In this document: positions 8,837-16,514 of the stretch, one piece after another
How positions within the stretch are numbered: the stretch's first letter is position 1
Layout: each line of letters starts with the position of its first letter
Assembly: GCA_902556355.1 (NCBI GenBank)
Contig: CACDVW010000014.1
Location: 1-33,645 of the forward strand
DNA length: 33,645 nucleotides
Source: an uncultured SAR86 cluster bacterium
Lineage (GTDB): Bacteria > Pseudomonadota > Gammaproteobacteria > Magnimaribacterales > D2472
Direction of reading: 5' to 3'
The notes under the pieces: generated by a model
Databases searched by the model: none
Told to the model about the DNA's origin: nothing
What the model saw: the letters and a program-made list of their open reading frames with translations, nothing else
Position numbers and translations under genes: made by a program

Positions 8837-9874
8837 ATGAAAATTGCAATTAACGGATTTGGAAGAATAGGTAAAAATATTACTAGGCATCTAATTGAAG
8901 CTGGGTATCTTTCAAACCAAGGTGGTGAGTTAGAGTTAGTAGCCATCAATGATTTAGGAAAAATAGAATCAAATGCTCATTTGCTTAAATATGATTCTAT
9001 TCATGGATCGATTAACAATGAGATAAAAACTGAAAATAATGAAATAAAAATAGATCAATCATCTATTAAATATTTCTCAGAAAGAAATCCTGCAGATTTG
9101 CCATGGAAAGAGCTTGAAATAGATATAGTTTTTGAATGTACTGGAATATTTACATCTAAAGAAGCTGCTTCAGACCATATTGAGGCTGGAGCAAAGAAGG
9201 TATTAATTTCAGCTCCTGCACAAAGTCCTGATAAAACCATAGTATTTGGCGTTAACCATAATGAATTATCAGACGATGACTTAATTATTTCTAATGCTTC
9301 ATGTACAACAAACTGCTTAGCACCACTTGCTAAAATTATTCATGAAAATTACACAATAAAAAGTGGTCTTGTTAACACAGTTCATGCAAGTACAAATGAT
9401 CAGAGTTTATTAGATGTAGCCCATGTTGATTTGTATAGAGCAAGAGCAGCATCAGCATCAATCATTCCATCTAAAACAGGAGCTGCAAAAGCAATTGGCT
9501 TAGTAATCCCTGAGCTTGATGGAAAACTTAATGGTATGGCAACAAGAGTGCCTACATTAAATGTTTCTATGTTAGATTTCACCTTTGAAACGGAAAAATC
9601 ATTCAGTCTTGATGAATTAATTGAGATAATTAGAAATGCAGCTAATAGTGAATACAAAGGAATCTTATCGGTTTGCGATTTACCTCTTGTAAGTACTGAT
9701 TTCAATCATAACCCTTCATCATCTATTTTTGATAGCAACCATCTCTATCAAATAGGAAATCAAACTAAAATTCTTGCTTGGTATGATAATGAATGGGGTT
9801 TCTCAAAGAGAATGATAGAATTATCATTATATATTAAAGAAATTTCTGCTATTTCTCTTAAAGAAACAGCATAA
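8837..9874 (+). CDS. gapA: Glyceraldehyde-3-phosphate dehydrogenase
   Basis: It oxidises glyceraldehyde-3-phosphate to 1,3-bisphosphoglycerate with NAD and phosphate, in the cytoplasm. Here it follows KDPG aldolase in the Entner-Doudoroff route. The 345 aa begin with the Rossmann motif INGFGRIGKNITRH. AINDLG (36-41) places an Asp to read the NAD ribose, which favours NAD over NADP. The catalytic Cys156 lies in SNASCTTNC and the general base His183 in TVHASTNDQ (most family members have Tyr where Ser stands here). WYDNEWGFSKRM is near the C-terminus. It is the first gene of gapA-pyk-marC-pgl, 42 bp before pyk, and lies directly downstream of a HexR-type palindrome. Confidence 0.96.
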   Translation: MKIAINGFGRIGKNITRHLIEAGYLSNQGGELELVAINDLGKIESNAHLLKYDSIHGSINNEIKTENNEIKIDQSSIKYFSERNPADLPWKELEIDIVFECTGIFTSKEAASDHIEAGAKKVLISAPAQSPDKTIVFGVNHNELSDDDLIISNASCTTNCLAPLAKIIHENYTIKSGLVNTVHASTNDQSLLDVAHVDLYRARAASASIIPSKTGAAKAIGLVIPELDGKLNGMATRVPTLNVSMLDFTFETEKSFSLDELIEIIRNAANSEYKGILSVCDLPLVSTDFNHNPSSSIFDSNHLYQIGNQTKILAWYDNEWGFSKRMIELSLYIKEISAISLKETA

Positions 9875-9916
9875 AATTTCTCTAAAGGTATATACTTCCT
9901 GCTTTAGAGAGCTGTT

Positions 9917-11332
9917 ATGAAATTTACAAGAACAAAAATTATTTGCACTATTGGTCCTGTAACTGAAAGTCTAACTGCGCTTAGAAAACTTCATAATAAT
10001 GGCATGAATGTAGCAAGAATAAACATGTCTCATGCAACTCATAAATCCGCTCAATTAATAATTGACCGCATTAATAAAATAAATAAAGAATCAAAATTAA
10101 ATTCAGGAAAAATTGGTATTCTTCTTGATACTCAAGGCCCAGAGATTAGAACAGGTGATACAGAGCTTCCATTAGAGTTAAATGTTGGTGAGGAAGTTAC
10201 CTTAACAGTTCGTGATGAGGTTGATGTTGAGACATCATCAATAAAAATTAATTACAAAGACTTAATTCATAGTGTAAGTGAGGGTTCTAGAATCTCAGTT
10301 GATAATGGGCTGATTAATTTTATGGTTTTATCTAAAGATGAAGAGACACTTCGCTGTAAGGTTCTAGATGGTGGAAAGCTTGGATCAAAAAGACATGTGA
10401 ATTTACCAGGTGTTAGGGTCAACCTCCCATCATTAACATCTAAAGATCTTGATGATATTGCCTTTGGGATAAAAAACAAAGTTGATTTCATTGCATTATC
10501 TTTTGTAAGAAATACCGAAGATTTAGAAAAGCTTCAAGAAATACTTGATAAGAAAAAATCAAAAGCAAAAATTATAGCCAAGATTGAGAATCAAGAAGGC
10601 TTAGATAATATTCATGATATAAGTAGAGCTTCATGGGGTGTTATGGTAGCAAGAGGAGACTTAGGTATAGAAACTAGTCTAGTCGATTTACCTAATATAC
10701 AAAGAAGAATAATGTATGCATGTGCAAAGTGGGGAAGAAGATCAATTGTTGCTACTCATTTGCTTGAATCAATGATTGAAAACCCAACTCCAACTAGGGC
10801 TGAAGTTACAGATATTGCAAACGCTATATACGAGGGCGCAGATGCAATAATGCTTTCTGGTGAAACAAGCATTGGTAAATATCCATTCGAGTGTGTAAAT
10901 TTTCTTAAATCAATTGCTGAGAAAACTGAAAAATTTAGAACTTTGGGTTATGAAAGCAGCTTTATGCCGAACTCAGATTGGCAGCATATTGGAGTAGCGG
11001 CAAAAAATTTAGCCGAATCAATAGGTGCTGATGGAATCATTGCAATTACTAGAACAGGTAAGACAGCCAACTATATTTCTAATTCAAAACCTCATGGAAT
11101 TCCTATTTTCACATTTACAGGAAATAAGAAGACATTAAATCAACTTTCCTTAGTTGGCTCTACTATTCCATTTTATCTATCTAATTTATCAAATCATGAT
11201 AAAACATTAATAAATGTTTCTAAGATTCTTAGGAAGTATTACGGCACCAACAAAGAGAATTTAAAATTTATCATGGTTTCAAGTATTTTTTCTGAGGAAC
11301 ACTCTGAAGCTATACAAATAATTAATCTCTAA
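9917..11332 (+). CDS. pyk: Pyruvate kinase
   Basis: It transfers phosphate from phosphoenolpyruvate to ADP, giving pyruvate and ATP; the enzyme is cytoplasmic and usually tetrameric. The 471 aa match the bacterial family length. Motifs in order are RTKIICTIGP (5-14), NVARINMSHATH, ILLDTQGPEIRTG, the phosphate/Mg site IIAKIENQEGLDN with the catalytic Lys, VMVARGDLGIE, and ATHLLESMIENPTPTRAEVTDIANA followed by GADAIMLSGETSIGKYP. The C-terminal domain (about 350-471) is shorter and more divergent. The gene sits between gapA and marC (marC begins 2 bp after the stop). As HexR commonly controls pyk, the gapA promoter and box probably serve both genes. Confidence 0.96.
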   Translation: MKFTRTKIICTIGPVTESLTALRKLHNNGMNVARINMSHATHKSAQLIIDRINKINKESKLNSGKIGILLDTQGPEIRTGDTELPLELNVGEEVTLTVRDEVDVETSSIKINYKDLIHSVSEGSRISVDNGLINFMVLSKDEETLRCKVLDGGKLGSKRHVNLPGVRVNLPSLTSKDLDDIAFGIKNKVDFIALSFVRNTEDLEKLQEILDKKKSKAKIIAKIENQEGLDNIHDISRASWGVMVARGDLGIETSLVDLPNIQRRIMYACAKWGRRSIVATHLLESMIENPTPTRAEVTDIANAIYEGADAIMLSGETSIGKYPFECVNFLKSIAEKTEKFRTLGYESSFMPNSDWQHIGVAAKNLAESIGADGIIAITRTGKTANYISNSKPHGIPIFTFTGNKKTLNQLSLVGSTIPFYLSNLSNHDKTLINVSKILRKYYGTNKENLKFIMVSSIFSEEHSEAIQIINL

Positions 11333-11333
11333 A

Positions 11334-11966
11334 ATGTTTGATACATTCATTGAAAGCACAATTTTAATGTTTGTGGCCATTGATCCAATTTCATTAGTAC
11401 CAATTTTTGCTGGGCTAACCTCTGGGCTTACTCAACATCAAGTTAAGTCTATTTATATAAGAGCATCAATTGTTTCTTTGATAGTTTTATCTATTTTTTG
11501 GCTATTTGGAAATGCAATTCTTGTTGCTATGAACATAAGTATGGATTCTTTTAGGATTATTGGTGGATTATTTTTAATTGTCATTGCATTTCAAATGGTC
11601 TTTGATCAAAGGCAAACTAGAAGACAATCTACTGCAGATACTGCTATTGATGATGAAACTATTCAATCTATAGCAATATTTCCATTATCTATACCTCTAA
11701 TAGCTGGACCTGGAGCTATGGCAACTAGTCTTTTGATTTCAAAAGAAACATATATAAGTGTTCTCGATGGATTTATTTCATATCTACCAATATTGATAGC
11801 TGTTTTATTTGCAACAATTGCTATGTGGCTTTCTGCAAAACTATCATCTAAATTAGGCCCAACAGTCATAACTGTTGTTCAAAAGATTTTTGGTCTTTTA
11901 TTGGGAGCCCTAGCAATTGAATTTGTAATAGATGGCGTCATAAACTCATTTAATTTAAATCAATAA
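11334..11966 (+). CDS. MarC-family integral membrane protein
   Basis: The MarC/UPF0056 family consists of inner-membrane proteins of unknown function; despite the name, a role in multiple antibiotic resistance has not held up. The 210-aa product has about six hydrophobic segments. The family patterns are FVAIDPISLVPIFAGLTSG (14-32), DSFRIIGGLFLIVIAFQMV (71-89) and IFPLSIPLIAGPGAMATSL (114-132), with VVQKIFGLLLGALAIEFVIDG at the end. The ATG lies 2 bp after the pyk stop and the stop lies 7 bp before pgl, so it is embedded in the glycolytic operon. That position could hint at a metabolite or proton-linked transport role, but this is only association. Confidence 0.9.
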   Translation: MFDTFIESTILMFVAIDPISLVPIFAGLTSGLTQHQVKSIYIRASIVSLIVLSIFWLFGNAILVAMNISMDSFRIIGGLFLIVIAFQMVFDQRQTRRQSTADTAIDDETIQSIAIFPLSIPLIAGPGAMATSLLISKETYISVLDGFISYLPILIAVLFATIAMWLSAKLSSKLGPTVITVVQKIFGLLLGALAIEFVIDGVINSFNLNQ

Positions 11967-11973
11967 CATCATT

Positions 11974-12595
11974 ATGGAAAATATATCTCAAATTATTTTT
12001 GATGAATTGGAAAAAGATCTTTGTGAGAATGCACAGTCTGCTTTTATTGTCAGTGGTGGCTCTAGTCCTGTACAAATATTTAGAGAGTTATCAGCAATGC
12101 AAACTAGATGGTCTAATATAACTATATCTCTAGTTGATGATAGAGTTGTAGATATCAATCATGATGATTCAAATGAAAAATTAGTGAATGATTTATTAAT
12201 TCAAGATAAGGCAAAGGATGCTAATTTCATATCAATATGTAACCAATCCAAAGAATTGATAAATTTAAAAAGACCTTTTGGTGTCATGCTTTTAGGAATG
12301 GGGGAGGATGGACACTTCGCATCTTTATTTCCAAAACTAATTGAAACTAACTCAGAATATTTTGATCTAGAATCAGATGCAGAAATTTTTTTTACTGAAC
12401 CTATGGGCAATCCATGTCATAAAAGAGCAAGCATGAATCTTTCAATGATTCTTGAATCAAAAAATATTTTCTTACTTGTGTCTAGCAAAAAAAAAATTAG
12501 AAGTTTTAAATCAAGCAAAATATGATAAATCATTGCCACTGTATTATCTTTTAAATCAAAATAAGGTTGATATAAAAATTATCAAAGATTTCTAG
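11974..12595 (+). CDS. pgl: 6-phosphogluconolactonase with an apparent frameshift in an A10 run
   Basis: It hydrolyses 6-phosphogluconolactone to 6-phosphogluconate, between zwf and edd. The frame opened at 11974 runs to 12525 (183 aa). It shows the SugL/DevB motifs FIVSGGSSPVQIFREL, LVDDRVV followed by DDSNEKLV, and LGMGEDGHFASLFP with the active-site His. At 12487-12496 there are ten A. In frame they lead to a short odd tail and a stop at 12525. One A fewer gives LEVLNQAKYDKSLPLYYLL and a further stretch to a stop at 12595, the expected family C-terminus, for about 204 aa in total. The coordinates given cover that longer version. Explanations are a homopolymer sequencing error, slippage during transcription, or true truncation. 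The long tail beyond the stop is still well preserved, which argues against an old pseudogene. Confidence 0.82.
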
Positions 12596-12637
12596 TTTTA
12601 TATAAAAAAGCATTTTTTTATTAAGTAAATTTAATAC

Positions 12638-12655
12638 GTTTTACTACGTTAAAAC
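12638..12655. promoter_or_regulatory. Inverted repeat upstream of receptor 2
   Basis: GTTTTA and TAAAAC arms surround a 6-bp centre (CTACGT). The hexamers and spacer length are those of the repeat before receptor 1 (887-904), but the arms are in the opposite order. It lies 160 bp before the receptor 2 ATG, in the 219-bp gap 12596-12814. A regulatory role is a guess. Confidence 0.3.
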
Positions 12656-12685
12656 ACTATTTTTTTGTATCTATATCTACTAAAT

Positions 12686-12700
12686 TGTTAATTATTTACA
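12686..12700. promoter_or_regulatory. HexR-type operator upstream of receptor 2
   Basis: TGTTAATTATTTACA is a near-perfect 15-bp palindrome that differs from perfect symmetry at one base pair. It resembles the boxes at 8797 and 18369. A right half-site, AATTTACA, follows at 12733-12740. It lies 114 bp before the ATG of the TonB-dependent receptor, so the receptor-sapC-cupin cassette may respond to KDPG through HexR. Confidence 0.62.
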
Positions 12701-12725
12701 TTTTTCTAGATTTTTTATAAAAAAC

Positions 12726-12753
12726 TTGCATTAATTTACATTTCATGTATTTT
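12726..12753 (+). promoter_or_regulatory. Possible promoter of receptor 2
   Basis: A -35-like TTGCAT (12726-12731), a 16-bp spacer and a -10-like TATTTT (12748-12753) can be drawn. The -35 overlaps the HexR half-site. This is a weak assignment in AT-rich DNA. Confidence 0.3.
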
Positions 12754-12814
12754 TATTTTCAGACATTCAGAACCTCTGAGTGTATACAACATTAAATATA
12801 TATGGGGGAAACAT

Positions 12815-15715
12815 ATGTACACTAATAAAATAGGCTCAAGGAGAGATGTAGTCCTATCTGGATTAGCTCTTTCTTTAGCTTCTGTCCCTGCAATAGCCCA
12901 ATCAACGGACGATGAGTCTGTCGAAGAAGTTGTTGTTCTGGGTTCTTATGCGCAAAGTTTAAAATCTGCGCTAGATAGAAAAAGAAATGCTGATGGTGTC
13001 GTTGACGCTATTACAGCAGAAGATATTGGTAAATATCCTGATACTAACTTAGCTGAATCTTTAGCAAGAATATCTGGTGTATCTATCGATAGATTCAATG
13101 GAGAGGGTTCTCGAGTCACTGTTCGTGGTTTAGGGCCAGAATATAACCTTGTTACTTTAAATGGAAGAAGTATGCCAACAGTTGGCGGTAGATCTTTTGA
13201 TTTTGCTGATATTTCTCCTTTTGGAATTGCCGCTGTTGAAGTTTATAAAACAGGTAATGCTGCAATCCCAACAGGTGGTATTGGTTCTACTGTCAATATG
13301 GTAACTACAAGACCGCTTGATGCTCCTGGTTTTGTTGGTGTTCTTGATGCTTCACTTGTAGATGCTTATAGCGTCATGGGTGATGATACTACACCACAAA
13401 TTATGGGTATTTATAGTAATACTTTTGCTGATGATACTATCGGTGTATCTATATCTGCTTCTTCTCAAGAAAGACACAATAGGGAAGAGAAAGCTAGGGT
13501 TAACACTTGGTTGCCAAATTTTAATACTGGTGGAATTGATCCAGCAGTTTGGACAAATAATAGCACTAAGTCTACAACTTGGTATCCGCAGGATGCTGAC
13601 TATCAGTGGCTAGATAACCAAACAGAGAGAACTAATGCTCAGGTTACTATCCAGTGGCAAGCTAGTGATGATGTTAGAGCAACAGTTGACTACACACATT
13701 CAAAGAGAGACTTTTTCTCTGACAGAAGATCTATTGGTATATGGTTTGTTGGTGGCGGAAATGTCGTAAATGCTGTTACCAATGAAAATGGTACTTTTAC
13801 AACTGTTACAGAATCCGGTGGCGACTATGCAAGTAACATGTCTAAAGGCGGCCTTATTAATACTAATGATTCTTTAGGTTTTAACTTAGAGTGGAATGCT
13901 TCAGATAACTTAACTGTAACTTTTGATGCACATGATTCAACTGCCGAAGGAAAAGGTGCTCCAGAAGTAGGAAGTGATACATTTTTGATTACTGGTAACA
14001 CCTGTTTTGGTGGTACAGCATGTATTGGCACAAAAACTGCTACATATCCTAGCTCAGGAGTTCATGTTTTCAACTTTAACGTAGCTGGTAAAGATGAATT
14101 TGAAGCTAGTGATATCGGTACTTTATTTGGTGCATCAAGTGACTATTATTCTGAAAACGAAATGAGTCAAATGCATTTATCAGCTTTGTGGGAAAACTCA
14201 GATGATGATAGTGCTTTAAGATCTATAAAATTTGGATATGCAAGCGCTGAACAGGATTGGTTAAACCAAAATATGTATTCAGGTCAGCTTCCTGCTGGTT
14301 GGTGGTTGTCTTCTGCTGATTATGCTGAAGATGCAATGTGGACTAGAGAAAATGTTGGGAGTATTTTAAGTGATGCTTCTAATAGCGGACAAGGACCAAC
14401 ATATTACTATGGAACCACATGGAGTCAATTAATTGCTTTTTATGAAGGTTTTTATAATACAGGTGATTGGATTGATTGCTGTAATGCAAGCTCATGGGGA
14501 TCAGATTATAGAAATGCTGACGGTTCAGGAAATATAAACGCAGGACCTATTGACTCTGATGCAAGAGTAAAAGAGGAAACAAATTCTTATTATGTTCAGT
14601 TTAATTTTGAAACTGAATTTAATGGAATGCCTGTTGATATTGTTACTGGACTTAGATACGAATCTACTGATGTAACAGCTTCTGGTTTAGAAACTCCAGT
14701 GACAAATATTGCTTGGGTTGGAGGAAATGAATTTAGTTATGTAGAAGGTGAGAAAGGTTTCACTGAGGGAGCTGGTTCAAATAAATTCTTCTTACCAAGC
14801 TTTGATTCTAAAATTGGTATTTCTGACAATGAAGTCGTTAGATTTTCATATAGCAGAAGCATCTCTAGACCTGGTATTGGAAACCTAAGATCTACTACAG
14901 ATTTTGTTGGTAATCCTCAGGTTAATCAAAGAAATGCAGTAGTTGGTAATCCAAGTTTAATGCCATATGTTGCTGATAATTTAGATTTAACATATGAAAA
15001 TTATTATGCTGATGGAAGTTACTTTGCTATTGGGTATTGGAGAAAAATTGTTGACAATTTCCTTCAAACAAGAATTACACAAGAAAGTGTAAATGGTATT
15101 CGTGATATATATGTTGGACAAGCTGCTGAAGCTTGTAGAGCTGCAGGTGAAAATACTGATTTAAAAGTATACAACTGTCTTTCAGGTGGGGTTAGTGGTG
15201 TAGACCTTCTTCCTGATGGAGATGATCCTTTGGCTATCTTTAATATATCAAGAACTGTTAATGAAGAGTCTGGATTACTTTACGGTTTTGAATTTGCTGG
15301 ACAACATCTCTTTGGAGATGGTTTTGGTGTTACAGCAAACTACACAACTGTTAACGGTGATTTAGAAGCTGACAGAGAAGCTTTAGATTATCAGTTTGCA
15401 TTAACTGGTATGAATGACTCTGCAAACCTTTCAGGTTTTTATGAAACTGATAAATATTCAGTCAGACTTTCATGGAACTGGAGAGACGAATTCTTAGGTG
15501 GATTCGATCAGCATTCTTCACCTGTTTATACTGAAGAGTATGAGCAGTGGGATCTTAATGCTTCATATAATGTTAATGACAACTTTGAAGTATATGCCCA
15601 AGGCCTTAACCTAACCGGTGAAACAATTAGAACTTATATTAGATATAAAGAGCAATTATCATCACTAGGACAGTATGGAACTACATACATAGTAGGTGCT
15701 AGGTATAAATTTTAA
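12815..15715 (+). CDS. TonB-dependent receptor 2 (Caulobacter/Xanthomonas carbohydrate-receptor type)
   Basis: This is an outer-membrane transporter, likely for an oligosaccharide. The 966-aa product has a signal peptide (1-28, cleavage AIA28|Q29) and a TonB-box-like EEVVVLGSY. The plug matches the TIGR01782-type receptors: KRNADGVVDAITAEDIGKYP (56-75), TNLAESLARISGVSIDR, VTVRGLGPEYNLVTLNGR and GGIGSTVNMVTTRPLD. These receptors often serve glycan uptake in oligotrophic marine bacteria. The barrel ends in VGARYKF with the terminal Phe. The start is backed by a GGGGGAAA Shine-Dalgarno-like run 5-12 nt upstream. It precedes sapC and a cupin gene and follows a HexR-type box, linking it to the sugar genes downstream. 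The substrate is inferred as a glucan from the GH3/glk operon, not shown by the receptor itself. Confidence 0.93.
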   Translation: MYTNKIGSRRDVVLSGLALSLASVPAIAQSTDDESVEEVVVLGSYAQSLKSALDRKRNADGVVDAITAEDIGKYPDTNLAESLARISGVSIDRFNGEGSRVTVRGLGPEYNLVTLNGRSMPTVGGRSFDFADISPFGIAAVEVYKTGNAAIPTGGIGSTVNMVTTRPLDAPGFVGVLDASLVDAYSVMGDDTTPQIMGIYSNTFADDTIGVSISASSQERHNREEKARVNTWLPNFNTGGIDPAVWTNNSTKSTTWYPQDADYQWLDNQTERTNAQVTIQWQASDDVRATVDYTHSKRDFFSDRRSIGIWFVGGGNVVNAVTNENGTFTTVTESGGDYASNMSKGGLINTNDSLGFNLEWNASDNLTVTFDAHDSTAEGKGAPEVGSDTFLITGNTCFGGTACIGTKTATYPSSGVHVFNFNVAGKDEFEASDIGTLFGASSDYYSENEMSQMHLSALWENSDDDSALRSIKFGYASAEQDWLNQNMYSGQLPAGWWLSSADYAEDAMWTRENVGSILSDASNSGQGPTYYYGTTWSQLIAFYEGFYNTGDWIDCCNASSWGSDYRNADGSGNINAGPIDSDARVKEETNSYYVQFNFETEFNGMPVDIVTGLRYESTDVTASGLETPVTNIAWVGGNEFSYVEGEKGFTEGAGSNKFFLPSFDSKIGISDNEVVRFSYSRSISRPGIGNLRSTTDFVGNPQVNQRNAVVGNPSLMPYVADNLDLTYENYYADGSYFAIGYWRKIVDNFLQTRITQESVNGIRDIYVGQAAEACRAAGENTDLKVYNCLSGGVSGVDLLPDGDDPLAIFNISRTVNEESGLLYGFEFAGQHLFGDGFGVTANYTTVNGDLEADREALDYQFALTGMNDSANLSGFYETDKYSVRLSWNWRDEFLGGFDQHSSPVYTEEYEQWDLNASYNVNDNFEVYAQGLNLTGETIRTYIRYKEQLSSLGQYGTTYIVGARYKF

Positions 15716-15745
15716 TTAGAGTCTCCCCACTTTAATTAAATTTTT

Positions 15746-15781
15746 AAGGCTGCTTTTATTAATTAAAAGCAGCCTTTTTTT
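15746..15781 (+). terminator. Rho-independent terminator after receptor 2
   Basis: A 12-13-bp perfect stem (AGGCTGCTTTTA with TAAAAGCAGCCT), a TTAAT loop and seven T follow. It stands between the receptor and sapC, so sapC must be reached by read-through or have its own start signal. Confidence 0.93.
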
Positions 15782-15782
15782 G

Positions 15783-15788
15783 TATAAT
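15783..15788 (+). promoter_or_regulatory. Possible -10 element giving a leaderless sapC mRNA
   Basis: A perfect TATAAT lies just after the terminator U-run and only 5 bp before the sapC ATG (15794). A transcript would start at or next to the ATG. No matching -35 and no Shine-Dalgarno are visible, so it is a suggestion only. Confidence 0.3.
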
Positions 15789-15793
15789 AGGTT

Positions 15794-16510
15794 ATGAAAT
15801 TAGAAGCATTAAATAATAAACAGCATGCAAAATTAAGAGTAAATTCTGTTTATAAAATTGATAGTGGTTTTGATTATAATTTTTGTCCAGTATATCCGCT
15901 CGAGTACACTTCCTTGCAATCAGACTATCCAATTTTTTTTACTAAAGATAAAGATAACGATACTTGGCAAACGATAGCTCTTCTTGGTTTTAAAGAAAAT
16001 GAAAATTTATTTTTAGGCAAAGGAGTTTGGATCTCAAGATATGTTCCTTTAAGCATTCAAAGACTCCCTTTTTACATTGGCTCTCAAAAAGAAGTTGTGA
16101 ATGGTATACCGAGTGAAAATAAAATCTTGCATATTGATTTAGATCATCCTGGAATAAATGAATCTGAAGGAAATGAAATATTCCTTGAGCATGGAGGAAA
16201 TTCTGAATATTTAAATCATATTAATAATATTCTTTCAACAATTCATAAAGAAGCAAATGCTGTAGATATTTTTTGCAAAGAAATCTCAAATCTTGATTTA
16301 CTAAAGCTTGCTGACATAAAAATAGATTTTAATGAAGATGAATCTCATGAGCTAAAAGGTCTATATGTTATTGATGAAGAAAAACTTAAAAATCTAGACA
16401 AAGAAAACTTATACAAACTACATATTCATAAATACTTACAACATATTTATATGATTGGAGCCTCAATTGGAAATGTTAATAAATTAATATCTCTTAAAAG
16501 AAGTAAATAA
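15794..16510 (+). CDS. SapC-family protein
   Basis: The 238-aa protein resembles the SapC family, named after a Campylobacter S-layer-associated protein and common next to TonB-dependent receptors in Alpha- and Gammaproteobacteria. Its biochemical role is unknown. Typical features are the N-terminal CPVYPLEYTSLQSDYPIFFT, then TIALLGFKENENLFLG, WISRYVPLSIQRLPFYIG (about 76-93), an acidic mid-section (LHIDLDHPG; EGNEIFLEHGG) and ISNLDLLKLADIKI followed by LKGLYVIDEEKL. There is no signal peptide or membrane helix, so it is probably cytosolic. The stop is 4 bp before the cupin gene, so the two are co-transcribed. The receptor-SapC-cupin trio is a recurrent unit; here no flavin-dependent tryptophan halogenase, its frequent fourth member, is present. 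Confidence 0.82.
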   Translation: MKLEALNNKQHAKLRVNSVYKIDSGFDYNFCPVYPLEYTSLQSDYPIFFTKDKDNDTWQTIALLGFKENENLFLGKGVWISRYVPLSIQRLPFYIGSQKEVVNGIPSENKILHIDLDHPGINESEGNEIFLEHGGNSEYLNHINNILSTIHKEANAVDIFCKEISNLDLLKLADIKIDFNEDESHELKGLYVIDEEKLKNLDKENLYKLHIHKYLQHIYMIGASIGNVNKLISLKRSK

Positions 16511-16514
16511 CCTA

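Noticed and set aside
12596-12625. Terminator after pgl
   Set aside because: AAAAAAGCATTTTTTT can only form an A-T stem with a tiny loop, too weak to call.
12823-12880. Twin-arginine (Tat) signal in receptor 2
   Set aside because: The SRRDVV sequence before the hydrophobic core resembles a Tat motif, but TonB-dependent receptors are exported unfolded by Sec; a chance resemblance is more likely.
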